Below, one piece after another: positions 1 to 8,958 of a stretch of DNA of 64,000 nt. Under the pieces are notes generated by a model. The model did no database searches. It saw only the letters and a list, made by a program, of their open reading frames with translations, and was not told where the DNA came from. The DNA lies in assembly GCF_001723355.1 (NCBI RefSeq), contig NZ_LPWE01000004.1:1-64000 (forward strand). The letters are read 5' to 3'. Numbering within the stretch: the stretch's first letter is position 1; every line of letters starts with the position of its first letter. This DNA is from Methyloceanibacter stevinii. GTDB lineage: Bacteria; Pseudomonadota; Alphaproteobacteria; Rhizobiales; Methyloligellaceae. A program made the translations under genes and the position numbers.

Positions 1-10
1 GACACTTACG

Positions 11-40
11 GAAGCCGCCCCTCGGGGCGGCTTCTTTTTT
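11..40 (+). terminator. Rho-independent terminator of the upstream gene
   Basis: An almost perfect inverted repeat (arms 11-21 and 24-34) is followed by six T residues. It would end a transcript entering from the left edge. The ABC operon starting at 251 therefore probably has its own promoter in the 41-250 gap. Confidence 0.85.
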
Positions 41-250
41 GCCTGAGACAATCCCAGCCGTTTTCCCCAGCCGCGAGATCACGCCGACGAGAGGCTTTTG
101 CCGTCTATGCGTAGGAGAAGCACTGGCCCACGCTCGTATCCGGCGGGATGCTTGTGAAAGGCGGGGCCAGAGGCTATTTCTCATCTGAGGAAACGAACGA
201 GGAGCGAAGCCCGAACAGGAACCGCAAGAGTTCCGAGGGGATGGAGGAGC

Positions 251-1030
251 ATGGCAGAATCAGTCTCCGGCGCTGCCGGAACGCCGGAGCCGGTGCTATC
301 GGTTCAGAACGTGTCCTACTGGTACGGCGCCAAACAGGCGCTGGATGACGTCAGTTTCGACGTCTATCCGGGACGGGTGACGGCTCTCTTGGGGCCGAAC
401 GGCGCCGGCAAGTCCACGCTCTTCTCGCTCATCACGCGTTTGTTCGACGCGCCAACCGGTCGGATCGAGATCGACGGACGGGCGGCGGCCGAGTGGGGCT
501 TCAAGATCTTGGCGCCGCTGGGGGTCGTCTTCCAGCAACCGACCCTCGATCTGGATTTATCCGTGCGTCAGAACCTTCGCTACTTCGCCTCTCTGCGCGG
601 ATTGGGCCGGAAGGAAGCTGATGAGCGCATGGAGAAGGCCCTGTCCTCGCTCGACATGGCCGAACGCATCGGGGAGAAGGTGCGGGCGCTGAACGGCGGC
701 CACCGGCGCCGCGTCGAGATCGCGCGGGCGCTGCTTCACAGTCCTAAATTGCTTCTTCTCGACGAGCCCACGATCGGCCTCGACGACCCGACGCGCGACG
801 CCATTGTGCGCCATATTCATAAGCTCGCGGTATCGGACAATATCGGCGTTCTGTGGGCCACGCATTTGTTCGACGAGGTGGAGAGCGACGATGCTCTCGT
901 CGTCATCAACAAGGGGCGCGTGGTGGCGCTCGGGGACGTGGCCGGCATCGAGAAAGAGACGGGATCCACTAGTCTGGCGGAGGCTTTCCGGCGTCTCACC
1001 GGGGATCGCGTGGAGGAGGTCGCCGTATGA
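251..1030 (+). CDS. lutE: ABC transporter ATP-binding protein, PQQ-dependent catabolism-associated family (LutE-like)
   Basis: This is the 259-residue nucleotide-binding subunit of an ABC-2 type transporter, acting at the cytoplasmic face of the inner membrane. Visible motifs are Walker A GPNGAGKST (about residues 48-56), a modified signature LNGGHRRR (147-154) in place of LSGGQ, Walker B LLLLDEP (167-173) and the switch His in ATH near 205. From memory, the NGGHRRR signature is typical of the family found next to PQQ-dependent alcohol dehydrogenases, which includes Methylorubrum LutE and the Pseudomonas Ped transporter. The ATG at 251 follows GGAGGAG. The gene overlaps its permease by four bases (ATGA), so the two are translationally coupled. 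The family is clear; the transported substrate (a lanthanide or its chelator, or an exported factor) is inferred from related loci. Confidence 0.85.
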   Translation: MAESVSGAAGTPEPVLSVQNVSYWYGAKQALDDVSFDVYPGRVTALLGPNGAGKSTLFSLITRLFDAPTGRIEIDGRAAAEWGFKILAPLGVVFQQPTLDLDLSVRQNLRYFASLRGLGRKEADERMEKALSSLDMAERIGEKVRALNGGHRRRVEIARALLHSPKLLLLDEPTIGLDDPTRDAIVRHIHKLAVSDNIGVLWATHLFDEVESDDALVVINKGRVVALGDVAGIEKETGSTSLAEAFRRLTGDRVEEVAV

Positions 1031-1842
1031 CCCTGATGCACTACACCCGCGCCTTCGGCGGCATCGTTTGGCGTGAGCTCCTGCGGTTCCTGCAGCAGCG
1101 GGAGCGGTTCCTCGCGGCGCTCGTCCGGCCCCTGATCTGGCTGATCATCTTTGCGGCGGGCTTCCGGGCGGCACTCGGGATTTCGATCATTCCGCCTTAT
1201 GAGACCTACATCACGTACGACGTGTACATCACGCCCGGCCTTCTGGCGATGATCCAGCTCTTCCAGGGGATGCAGAGTTCCCTGTCGATGGTGTACGACC
1301 GCGAGATGGGCTCGATGCGGGTGCTGTTGACCACGCCTTTGCCGCGCTGGTTCTTGCTTATCGCACGGCTGTTCGCCGGTGTCCTGGTGTCCCTGTTCCA
1401 GGTCTACACGTTCTTGGCCGTGGCCTATCTGTTCGGCGTGGAGTTGCCCCCGTTAGGGTATCTGTTGGCACTGCCGGCCTTGATCCTCACCGGCATGATG
1501 TTCGGCGCGCTTGGGATGCTCCTCTCTTCGACCATCAAGCAGCTCGAGAACTTCGCCGGGATCATGAACTTCGTCATCTTCCCGATGTTCTTCGCCTCCT
1601 CGGCGCTCTATCCGCTTTGGAAGATGCAGGAGGGCAGCTGGATCCTCTACGAGATCTGCTACTACAACCCCTTCACCTGGGCCGTGGAACTGATCCGGTT
1701 CGCGTTCTATCAGAAGATGAACTGGGAGGCCCTGGCGGTGGTGGCGGTTTGCACGGTCGTGTTCCTGGGGCTGTCGGTGTGGGCCTACGACCCCTCGCGC
1801 GGTATCCAGCAGCGCAAAGCGACGGCTCCTGCCGGAGGCTAG
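1027..1842 (+). CDS. lutF: ABC-2 type transporter permease, PQQ-dependent catabolism-associated (LutF-like)
   Basis: This 271-residue inner-membrane protein pairs with the ATPase at 251. It shows about six hydrophobic segments, the first around residues 33-52, and the last ahead of a short polar tail. The layout is that of ABC-2 (NodJ/DrrB-like) permeases, which normally export. The ATG lies inside the ATPase stop region, giving a two-gene operon. In Methylorubrum, homologs sit with lutA-D, the TonB receptor gene lutH and lanM. Those lutA-D genes are not inside this window and may lie to its left. The stop at 1840-1842 converges on the opposite-strand ABC operon. Confidence 0.83.
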   Translation: MTLMHYTRAFGGIVWRELLRFLQQRERFLAALVRPLIWLIIFAAGFRAALGISIIPPYETYITYDVYITPGLLAMIQLFQGMQSSLSMVYDREMGSMRVLLTTPLPRWFLLIARLFAGVLVSLFQVYTFLAVAYLFGVELPPLGYLLALPALILTGMMFGALGMLLSSTIKQLENFAGIMNFVIFPMFFASSALYPLWKMQEGSWILYEICYYNPFTWAVELIRFAFYQKMNWEALAVVAVCTVVFLGLSVWAYDPSRGIQQRKATAPAGG

Positions 1843-1879
1843 CTGCGGCCCGGCGCAAATGTCTCCATCCCGGCGAGAG

Positions 1880-2631
1880 CTACATTTCGGAGAAATTGGC
1901 CGGGAAGCGTTTGGAAATGTCGGCGAGCAGAGCTCGATCATGGCCGGGTCGCGCTCGTCCCGCGGCACGTCGATTGTCTCGACCGCGAGCACATGAGTGG
2001 GCCGCGGCGCCATGACCACGAGCTTGTCGGCAAGCTGCAATGCCTCGCGCGGGTTGTGCGTGACCATCACGGCCGTCGTGGGCCGGGCGGACCAAACCTC
2101 CAGCATCAGGCGCCGGAGCCGGTCAGCGGTTCGCTCATCGAGTGAGACGAACGGTTCGTCCAGCAAGAGCAGATCCGGCTCAGTCGAAAAAGCCCGGGCG
2201 AGGGCCGCGCGGCGGGCGAGCCCCAGCGAGAGTTCCTGCGGATAGCGGGACAGCATCTCGGCGACGCCCACCGCCTCGGCCAGATTTTCGAGATCCTTCG
2301 TGGTGAAACCGGGCGCGGCGACGAGCTCGATGTTCTGCCGCACGGTTCGCCACGGCAGGAGGCGCGGCTCCTGAAACATGAAGCCCAGCCGCGCGTGCGG
2401 TGGCATGTCGATTTCGCCGGTGAACGCGTCGTCGAGCCCGGCCACAATGCGCAGCAACGTGGTCTTGCCGCAGCCCGAGGGGCCCATGAGCACGGTCATG
2501 CTCTCGGGCTCCAGATCGAGCGACAAGTCGCTGATCGCCGTCAGCCGCGTGCCGTCAGCTCCGATATGGGTCTTTTCCTCGATGCGGATCTTAAACTGGC
2601 TTGTTCCGCCAGCGTGTCGTGTATCTTTCAA
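1880..2631 (-). CDS. NitT/TauT-type ABC transporter ATP-binding protein, frame broken near its 3' end
   Basis: This is the ATPase of the importer whose permease and binding protein lie just upstream. It has Walker A GPSGCGKTT, Q-loop FMFQEPRLLPW, a signature shortened to LSLGLARRAALARA, Walker B LLLLDEP and the H-loop VMVTHNP. The start is uncertain: TTG at 2631 overlaps the permease by about 40 bases, and an in-frame ATG lies at 2682. The main frame runs on past the expected end without a stop. Near 1935 the family-like ending LLADISKRFPANFSEM with stop at 1880-1882 is in another frame, so one base appears missing at the GAGCTCTG site. Corrected length is about 250 residues, normal for SsuB/TauB-type ATPases. 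Confidence 0.75.
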
Positions 2632-3388
2632 GGGGCTGTACCAGTAGATATTCGATCGTGAGCATGACGGCCACGAAGGCAAGCGTGTAGCCGAGGATGG
2701 CCGTAACGTTGAAAAGTTGAAAGTTCAGATGCAGCTCGAAGCCGACCCCGTTTGGGCGTCCCAGTAGTTCGACCACGAGAACGATCTTCCAAAATAAGCG
2801 AGAGCCCGTCCGGGAGGCCGTGGCGAAATAGGGCTGGAGCTGCGGCAGGGTCACATTCCGGAACTTGCTCCATGGCGTCAGACGGTAGGCCCGGGCCATT
2901 TCATCGAGACCGGGGTCGAGGGCCCGCGCGCCTTCGCGCAGCGTCACGATGACGTTCGGAATTTTGTTGAGCGCGACAGCCCCGATGGCGGCCGCTTCGT
3001 TCAGTCCGAACCAGACATAGGCCAAGATGATGATCACAAGAGCCGGTAAATTGAGAAGCACGATCAGCCACGGATCCAGCACCCGGTTTACGGCGGGCAG
3101 TTCGCCCATGAGCAGACCGATGATGCTGCCAATGGCCATGGCCACGACGAAGGCCGCGATCACGCGCCAAAGCGTGATGCCGAGCTGGAAGATGAGGTCG
3201 CCGTGCAGCGACTCCTCGATCACATAGTTCAGGACCTCGACCGGTCCCGGCAGCAGCCGGCTCTGGGCCACATGGGCGGCGATGAACCACACCAGTACGA
3301 AGGCGGCCACAGATAGGATCGACATCCATGGCCCGCGCATATACCAGGAGGCTTGGCGCACCCCGGGCTGTAGCTCCACCGTGGTCAC
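2591..3388 (-). CDS. NitT/TauT-type ABC transporter permease
   Basis: This 265-residue inner-membrane permease is of the BPD_transp_1 class (SsuC/TauC-like). It has hydrophobic segments near residues 20-40, 67-90, 100-125 and further toward the C-terminus. The EAA-like cytoplasmic loop is visible as EGARALDPGLDEMARAYRLT. The start is a GTG at 3388 that overlaps the TGA of the binding-protein gene, indicating translational coupling. Substrates of the family are sulfonates, taurine, nitrate or pyrimidine precursors. Nothing here picks one of these. Confidence 0.85.
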   Translation of the reverse strand: MTTVELQPGVRQASWYMRGPWMSILSVAAFVLVWFIAAHVAQSRLLPGPVEVLNYVIEESLHGDLIFQLGITLWRVIAAFVVAMAIGSIIGLLMGELPAVNRVLDPWLIVLLNLPALVIIILAYVWFGLNEAAAIGAVALNKIPNVIVTLREGARALDPGLDEMARAYRLTPWSKFRNVTLPQLQPYFATASRTGSRLFWKIVLVVELLGRPNGVGFELHLNFQLFNVTAILGYTLAFVAVMLTIEYLLVQPLERYTTRWRNKPV

Positions 3389-4374
3389 TGCGTGGATCCG
3401 TGCCAGAAGGTTCCGGGAGCCAGTTCCGTCCCCTTGCCGACCAATTTAGTGCCGCCCAGCTCGCGCAGGAACTGATACAGGATCTTCGCGTCGGCCTCTT
3501 CCGAGGTGAGTTCCCGCTCGGGGATACCTTCACGGAAACGGCGCCGCAGCGCTTCGAAAGTGGCTTCGTCGAAACTGGGATCGTTCGCGCTCATGACCGG
3601 CTTCAGACGCTCCCATTCAGCATCCGAGGTCGCCAGTAGCTCGTTGGCTTTTTCCGCGGCGCGAATGAATCCATCGATCGCCAATGGGTTCTGTTCGGCC
3701 CAATCGGCATTGAACACATAGCCGAGCATGGCCACCTCGCCTTTGGCGCCCAGTTCCCGGACCACGTCCTCGAGTCCGATGAGCTGGGTGAAGCCGACCG
3801 CTTCCAGGCGGGCGGCATAGGGCCAGAAGTTCAGTACGGCGTCGATCTGACCCTGTTTCGCTCGCGCGGCCAGAAGCGGCGGCGCGCCGAATTCCTGCGT
3901 GGTTTCGGTCCGAAGGTCGATATTGGCCGTCCGCAGTGCGTAGGCGACGATCAGGAGCCAGCTCTTGTCGAGCGGGCCGCCCGCGACGCCGAGCGTCTTC
4001 CCCTTGAGATCGGCCAGCGTCTTGATGGGCGAGTCCGGCGGGACCATGATCGCGCCGAGCGCCGTCGAGAACGGGACCAGGGTGAAGTCACCGCCGCTGG
4101 TCCGCTCCCGGGAAACCCAGAGCCAATCGGTCACGACGACATCGAGCGAACCGCCCTGAAGGCCGACGGCGGTCGCCTGCGTGCTGGCGAGCGGGACGAC
4201 TTCAAGCTTGATCCCTTCGGCCTTGTCGAAGCCGTTGGCTTGGATCGTATCCATGACCCAATTGACGGTGCCGAATTTCAGGACACCGACTTTGATCGGG
4301 GCGGCGTTCTCCGCTCGAGCTGGAAGGCAGCTCACGAAGGCGAGGCACAATAATGCTAGCAGGCGTAGGCGCAA
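3385..4374 (-). CDS. NitT/TauT-type ABC transporter periplasmic substrate-binding protein
   Basis: This 329-residue exported protein has a signal peptide of about 21 residues ending in PARAE. The mature part opens with IKVGVLKFGTVNWVMDTI, as in SsuA/TauA/ThiY-like binding proteins. The start is a TTG at 4374, supported by a strong GGAGGAG site five bases upstream. That Shine-Dalgarno segment is part of a 14-base direct repeat (4376-4389 and 4393-4406). It is the first gene of a three-gene operon (binding protein, permease, ATPase) convergent with lutEF. The substrate is unknown; its position in the PQQ island allows a role in supplying a metal chelator or cofactor precursor, but that is speculation. 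Confidence 0.83.
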   Translation of the reverse strand: MRLRLLALLCLAFVSCLPARAENAAPIKVGVLKFGTVNWVMDTIQANGFDKAEGIKLEVVPLASTQATAVGLQGGSLDVVVTDWLWVSRERTSGGDFTLVPFSTALGAIMVPPDSPIKTLADLKGKTLGVAGGPLDKSWLLIVAYALRTANIDLRTETTQEFGAPPLLAARAKQGQIDAVLNFWPYAARLEAVGFTQLIGLEDVVRELGAKGEVAMLGYVFNADWAEQNPLAIDGFIRAAEKANELLATSDAEWERLKPVMSANDPSFDEATFEALRRRFREGIPERELTSEEADAKILYQFLRELGGTKLVGKGTELAPGTFWHGSTQ

Positions 4375-4678
4375 CGGGTCTCCTCCAAGTGTGGGTCTCC
4401 TCCAAGCGTCGGTCTGTTCCAGGTTCTCTTGAGAGGAGGCCAGGCGTTGCGCACCCTGGGCAACAGTCGCGGACAGGTACGCGGAGCCGAGACCTGCTGG
4501 TAAGGCCTGGAATCGTTATGGCGCGTCGTCGGCGAGTGGCGCGGCTTAATCTACAAGATGCGCCGCCCCGTGCAAGGTTCCATTGTCAGACCGCCAGTTA
4601 TGCCCTTGGAATTGCCAAAAGTCTTATAGATGTTGCCAATAAGAGGGCTGATGCCTGGTCCTTCCCGAGCCGGGTCCG
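4375..4678. other. Intergenic gap upstream of the ABC importer
   Basis: About 300 bases separate the response regulator stop from the binding-protein start, both on the minus strand. Apart from the 14-base direct repeat at 4376-4406 no gene, terminator or RNA was recognised. It should hold the promoter of the importer operon. Confidence 0.5.
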
Positions 4679-5365
4679 TCAGCCCGCCGCCGCCGGCTTC
4701 AAGCGGTAGCCGTGCCCCCGCACGGTTTCGATCAGCGGGTCCCGGCCCTTGGTGTCGATCTTGCGCCGGAGCCGGGCGATGTAGACGTCCACCACGTTGG
4801 TCAAAGGGTCCTCGCTGTACCCCCACACCTGGTTGAGAATGCGCGTCCGCGAGAAGACGCGCCCCGGCGAACTCATCAGCAGCTCGATGATCGCCAGTTC
4901 CTTGGCGGTTAGCTTGATCGCTTCGCCGCCGCGCTTCACCTCCAGCAATTCGCGGTCGAGTTCCAAATCGCCGACCGTCAGGCACGTTGGAACTCGGTTT
5001 GAAGCGTGGGAGCGCCGCACGAGCGCTTCCATCCGGACCAGCAGCTCATCGAAGTCGAAGGGCTTGGTGAGATAGTCGTCGGCGCCGAGCTTGATGCCTT
5101 TGATCTTGTCCTCGATGGCGTCCATCGCAGTCAGCATCAGGATGGGTGTGTGCTGACCTTCCTGGCGCAGTCGCTGGCACACGTCGTAACCGTGCATATC
5201 CGGGAGCATGAGATCGAGCACGATCACATCGAAGTCGCCGGTCTTCGCAAGGTCGATGCCGTCGCCGCCGTTCTCCGCGACGGTAACGCCATGGTTCTCC
5301 GCGCGCAGGCCCCGGTCGATGAAATCGGCGACGCGCGGTTCGTCTTCCACCAAGAGCACGTTCAC
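4679..5365 (-). CDS. OmpR/PhoB-family two-component response regulator
   Basis: This 228-residue transcription factor has a receiver domain (residues 1-120) with acidic pocket EDE at 7-9, phospho-acceptor Asp51 in VIVLDLMLP and the conserved Lys in LTKPFD. A winged-helix DNA-binding domain (about 130-225) has the usual ending VRGHGYRL. The start is GTG at 5365, overlapping the kinase stop by GTGA, so kinase and regulator form one transcription unit with the kinase first. Its targets are not shown. The position between two transport clusters of the island makes control of these genes a fair guess. Confidence 0.9.
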   Translation of the reverse strand: MNVLLVEDEPRVADFIDRGLRAENHGVTVAENGGDGIDLAKTGDFDVIVLDLMLPDMHGYDVCQRLRQEGQHTPILMLTAMDAIEDKIKGIKLGADDYLTKPFDFDELLVRMEALVRRSHASNRVPTCLTVGDLELDRELLEVKRGGEAIKLTAKELAIIELLMSSPGRVFSRTRILNQVWGYSEDPLTNVVDVYIARLRRKIDTKGRDPLIETVRGHGYRLKPAAAG

Positions 5366-6957
5366 GCTTGGCTCCCTCCCACCTTTTCCGGCAAGCTTAC
5401 CAGAATAATCGTTCCTTCCCCGACCTTACTTTCTACCTCGATCTTTCCGCCATGGGCTTGCACGATGGCGCGGGCCACGGGCAGGCCGAGCCCCAAGCCT
5501 TCCTCGTTGGCCTCGGCGGCGTTTCCCGCCCGCCGGAAGCGCTCGAAGATGTTTTCCATGTCTTCTTGTGGAATGCCGACGCCTTGGTCGGCGACTTTGA
5601 TCGCGACGGTGCCGTTCTCACGCGACAGTCCGACGTCCACCTTTCCCTTGGCATTGGAGTAGCGGACGGCGTTGTCGAGGACGATCAGCAGTAACTGCCG
5701 CAGCCTCGCCGGATCGCCGTCGATCACCTCGTGAGGGGTATCGTTTGCGAACTCGATCCCCACGTCCTTGTTCATGGCGATGATCTTGGCGTCTCCCACA
5801 ACGCTTTCGACAAGCTCCGTGAGGTCGACGGGCTTGATCTTCAGCTTGGCCGCACCGGCGCCTTGCCGGGCGATGAACAGAAGGTCGCCCACCAGGACGG
5901 AAAGATGCTTCGCCTGTTCCACGATGCGCTCGATGGAATGTTTGTATTCCGGAATGCGCTTGTTGCGGCCGCGCAAGGCGATCTCGCCTTCACCGCGAAT
6001 GACCGTTAGCGGGGTGCGCAGTTCATGGCTGATGTCGGCGAAAAAGGCGCGGCGCGTTTCGTCGATCTTCCGCAGCGAGTCGTTTGCGAGGCGTAGTTCC
6101 TCGGTGCGCTCCTCGACGATCGATTCCAGATTGTCGCGTGCATCCTGCAGCGCCTTCTGATGGTCTTGGAGATCGGCAGCCATGCTGTTGAAGCTGCGCC
6201 CGAGCTCGGCGAACTCGTCCTTGCCCCTGACGGCGATGCGGTAGGAGAGGTCGCCCTCGGCGAGTTTCCGCGTCCCGTCCAGGAGGGCGGCCAGAGGCGC
6301 GCGCAAGCCGCGGATCAGTAGGAACGCGAGAGCCAGCGTGATGAGCACGGCAAGGGCGGCGTGAATTGTGCTGATCCGTTCCAGGCGGGTCAGGAGCTGA
6401 GTCGCGGCGGCATCGATCCTGAGCACTTCGGCTGTTTCATCGGCCACGGCGACTTCGATCAGCTCGTTGAGCTCGCTGTCAATCCCGCCCCGGAGAAGGT
6501 CGACCAGATTCTGCCAAGCGATGTCGGGGCGCCCGCGGCTTCTCAGTTGCTCGACTTTTGAGAGCTGGTCCAGAACGTGCCGATACTCTTTTCGGATCGC
6601 CTCCAGCCTATGAACTTCGGCGATTTCGGCACGGCCCTCTTCCTCGCCAACGATCGCCAGTTCCCGGCGCGACAGATCTTCGAGCGCCGAGAGGTCCGAC
6701 TCGATGACCTTCTTCAGATACGCTTCGCCCAGGGGACGGTCGGACAACCCGGTGAGAAGCGTATCGGTCCAGGCCTTGAAGAGCTGCTGGCTATGACGCG
6801 AGAGCTGAAGCTGCCGTTCCAGTTGCTCATGCGCGATGCGCGACCGGATCAGGTAGCGATGCGACTGCGCAACGCCCCAATAGGAGAACGCAGCCGCCGA
6901 TAGCGACATGGCGAGCAAGAGACAGGCTGCGATGAGAAGCTTGGTGCGATAACGCAT
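5362..6957 (-). CDS. Membrane sensor histidine kinase
   Basis: This inner-membrane kinase is about 531 residues from the ATG at 6957. An upstream in-frame TTG at 7029 would add 24 residues. A first membrane segment (7-27) and a second (about 199-216) enclose a 170-residue helical periplasmic sensor region rich in charged residues. Next come HAMP (216-268), a coiled linker, a HisKA domain with phospho-accepting His311 in ISHELRTPL, and HATPase_c with the N box DNAVRYSNA, G1 box ADQGVGIP and G2 GLGLGLPVA. It pairs with the regulator at 4679. The sensor domain was not recognised; its signal could be a metal, but no metal-ligand cluster is visible. Confidence 0.9.
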   Translation of the reverse strand: MRYRTKLLIAACLLLAMSLSAAAFSYWGVAQSHRYLIRSRIAHEQLERQLQLSRHSQQLFKAWTDTLLTGLSDRPLGEAYLKKVIESDLSALEDLSRRELAIVGEEEGRAEIAEVHRLEAIRKEYRHVLDQLSKVEQLRSRGRPDIAWQNLVDLLRGGIDSELNELIEVAVADETAEVLRIDAAATQLLTRLERISTIHAALAVLITLALAFLLIRGLRAPLAALLDGTRKLAEGDLSYRIAVRGKDEFAELGRSFNSMAADLQDHQKALQDARDNLESIVEERTEELRLANDSLRKIDETRRAFFADISHELRTPLTVIRGEGEIALRGRNKRIPEYKHSIERIVEQAKHLSVLVGDLLFIARQGAGAAKLKIKPVDLTELVESVVGDAKIIAMNKDVGIEFANDTPHEVIDGDPARLRQLLLIVLDNAVRYSNAKGKVDVGLSRENGTVAIKVADQGVGIPQEDMENIFERFRRAGNAAEANEEGLGLGLPVARAIVQAHGGKIEVESKVGEGTIILVSLPEKVGGSQA

Positions 6958-7276
6958 CAGATGCAAAGCGCTCCTTGGTAGCCGCGTCGAGGCGCTTCCG
7001 GGCGCACTTTTCGTCTGGGTCGCGGTCAACTCCCTCCGCCGAACGGGGCGGCCTGTTACCTATACTGCATTTTCGCATGATTGACGGGCAGTTCGACCGT
7101 CGGCCGCGACCTTCCCGCGCTCGCGCCGCCGATACGCGCATTGCAACGTCGTTGCCATACTATCCCGTATCTAAAGACTAAAATGGCATCTCTAGCATTG
7201 CCTTTTTACCTCTCTTTCGTGGATATTGGGCAAAAGGGCGGGCAAACCGCCTGAGGCATGTGTTGGGGGGGAGCGC
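6958..7276. promoter_or_regulatory. Divergent promoter region between the kinase and the exported-protein pair
   Basis: About 320 bases lie between divergently transcribed genes. No further gene was seen. The segment around 7150-7200 is AT-rich compared with its surroundings, as expected for back-to-back promoters. No defined operator was recognised. Confidence 0.4.
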
Positions 7277-8092
7277 GTGTTTACGTCGGGATTTCCAGAA
7301 AGCCCGTGCAGCGGGGGACGGTCGGTTTTTGCGGCCGTCTGCGGCGGCATCGCGGCGAGCGTCTTGCTCCCCGCCGCCGTTGCCTTCGCCGAATTCGAAA
7401 TTCCGGAAGTGGATGCCGAGAAGGGTGCCTTCGAGGCCGAGTATCGCGGTGCCAAACATTGGGGCTTGCCGCCGAGCGACGATGACGACGACCGCGAGGC
7501 ACTGCGTCAGAGCCACGAAATCGAACTCCAATACGGGCTGACGGACTGGTGGATGCTGCGTCTCACACCGAATGTCGAGCGCGTACCCGGCAAGTCCGCC
7601 GAGTTCTCGTCCCTGGGCGTGGAAACGCAGTTCGTGCTCGTGCCGCGCAACGATGGCGAGTTTGGCCTGGCGGTCATGGCCGGCTATGGGCCTTACTCAC
7701 TCTTCGTCGAAGACAATACGCCCGACGAATTCGAGTTCGGTCCGGTGATGGAGGTTGCTCCCGGACCTTGGCTTCTCACCCTCAATCCCCGGCTCGCGAC
7801 GGACGTCGGTGAAGACGCCGAGCACGACGGGCTTGGTTTCGAATACGCCGCGCAGCTTCGCTATCAATTCACGGAGCGCCTGGGCGCTGCGGTTCTCGGC
7901 TTCGGAGAGATCGAGGAACTCGCCCACACAGGCCCGTTCGAGTCGCAGACGCACGTGCTTGGTCCGAGCCTCTACGTGTTTTCCGCGCCCGATGCAGAAA
8001 GAGAATGGCTCCTCGGCGCCGGCATGCTGTTCGGCCTCACCGAAGCATCGGCCAAATCCGCCGTGCGCATAACCCTCGCGGTGGAGTTCTAA
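7277..8092 (+). CDS. Exported protein of unknown function, first of a paralogous pair
   Basis: About 271 residues from the GTG at 7277, which follows a run of seven G residues; a TTG at 7226 would lengthen it. A signal peptide ends in VAFA before EFEIPE. The mature protein is acidic and rich in alternating hydrophobic and polar stretches with aromatic residues, ends in LAVEF, and is predicted here to be an outer-membrane beta barrel. It shares the start (EFEI), the motif LRQSH(E/D)(I/F)E(L/I)QY, the segment FGPV/IVE, GFGFEY/GLGFEY and the C-terminal GLTEA/GLTDA with the next gene. The two overlap by one base (TAATG). The family was not recognised; context suggests a role with the TonB receptors or the LutEF transporter. 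Confidence 0.6.
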   Translation: MFTSGFPESPCSGGRSVFAAVCGGIAASVLLPAAVAFAEFEIPEVDAEKGAFEAEYRGAKHWGLPPSDDDDDREALRQSHEIELQYGLTDWWMLRLTPNVERVPGKSAEFSSLGVETQFVLVPRNDGEFGLAVMAGYGPYSLFVEDNTPDEFEFGPVMEVAPGPWLLTLNPRLATDVGEDAEHDGLGFEYAAQLRYQFTERLGAAVLGFGEIEELAHTGPFESQTHVLGPSLYVFSAPDAEREWLLGAGMLFGLTEASAKSAVRITLAVEF

Positions 8093-8940
8093 TGGCCTCG
8101 TTCTCCACACGCACCATCGCAATCACGGCGATCCTTGTCGGATCGATCGGTCCTGCGCTCGCAGAGTTCGAGATCCAAGAATCCACCATCGACCCCGGCG
8201 AGACACAGCTCCAATACCGTGGTGCGTGGCACACTGGTCTGCCGCCGGTCAGTGACGTCGAGGACATCAGCATCTTGCCGGATACCGAAGAAGCGCCTCT
8301 GCGCCAAAGCCACGACTTCGAGATTCAATACAGCCCAACCACATATTGGCTGGTGGCGCTAACCCAGGTCCTCGATGAGCCGATTGACGACAATGGCGCT
8401 GATCTCAATGCGATCGAGTTCGAAACCCAGTTCGAACTCATTACGCGTGAAGGCGATGGGCTGGGCCTCTCGATTCAAGGGGGTACGGAGCAACCCGTGT
8501 TCGAGGCGCGGGATGAAACCGATCCGGAGATCGCTTTCGGTCCGATCGTCGAACTTTCGAAGTCGAACTATACGCTGGTGCTGAACCCGCTGTTCTTTCG
8601 CGTGATCGGTGACAAGAACGATCAGGAAGGTTTCGGGTTCGAATATGGCTGGCAAGCGCGCAAGGAGCTGTTCGGTGAGCGCCTATGGCTTGCGGTCGAG
8701 ATGTTCGGGGAGATCGAGGACATGTCGAATGCGGGGCCGTTCAACGAGCAGCAGCACAGCATCGGGCCGGCCTTCTACTATACGTTCGGTAAGGAGGATG
8801 ACTTCGTCGGCGACGACGACCTCTACGACGTCGACCGCAAAAGCAAGGAGTTCACGGTGAGCCTCGGCGCGCAATTCGGGCTTACCGACGCAACATCCGA
8901 CGTCGCCGTGAAAGTCTTCATCGGATACGAGTTCGACTGA
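8092..8940 (+). CDS. Exported protein of unknown function, second of a paralogous pair
   Basis: This 282-residue protein starts with ATG at 8092 inside the stop of its paralog, so the two are translated together. The signal peptide ends in PALA before EFEIQES. The mature region is strongly acidic, with an Asp-rich stretch near the C-terminus (DDFVGDDDLYDVD) that could bind cations, and ends in KVFIGYEFD. The pattern of amphipathic strands fits a small outer-membrane barrel. It is convergent with tonB, 18 bases away. No function can be assigned from the sequence alone. Confidence 0.6.
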   Translation: MASFSTRTIAITAILVGSIGPALAEFEIQESTIDPGETQLQYRGAWHTGLPPVSDVEDISILPDTEEAPLRQSHDFEIQYSPTTYWLVALTQVLDEPIDDNGADLNAIEFETQFELITREGDGLGLSIQGGTEQPVFEARDETDPEIAFGPIVELSKSNYTLVLNPLFFRVIGDKNDQEGFGFEYGWQARKELFGERLWLAVEMFGEIEDMSNAGPFNEQQHSIGPAFYYTFGKEDDFVGDDDLYDVDRKSKEFTVSLGAQFGLTDATSDVAVKVFIGYEFD

Positions 8941-8958
8941 GCGCGGATCTGGACGACG

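Noticed and set aside
1453..1879. Extension of the ABC ATPase frame past its expected end
   Set aside because: The extra residues are antisense to the LutF-like permease; the family-like C-terminus is found in another frame ending at 1880.
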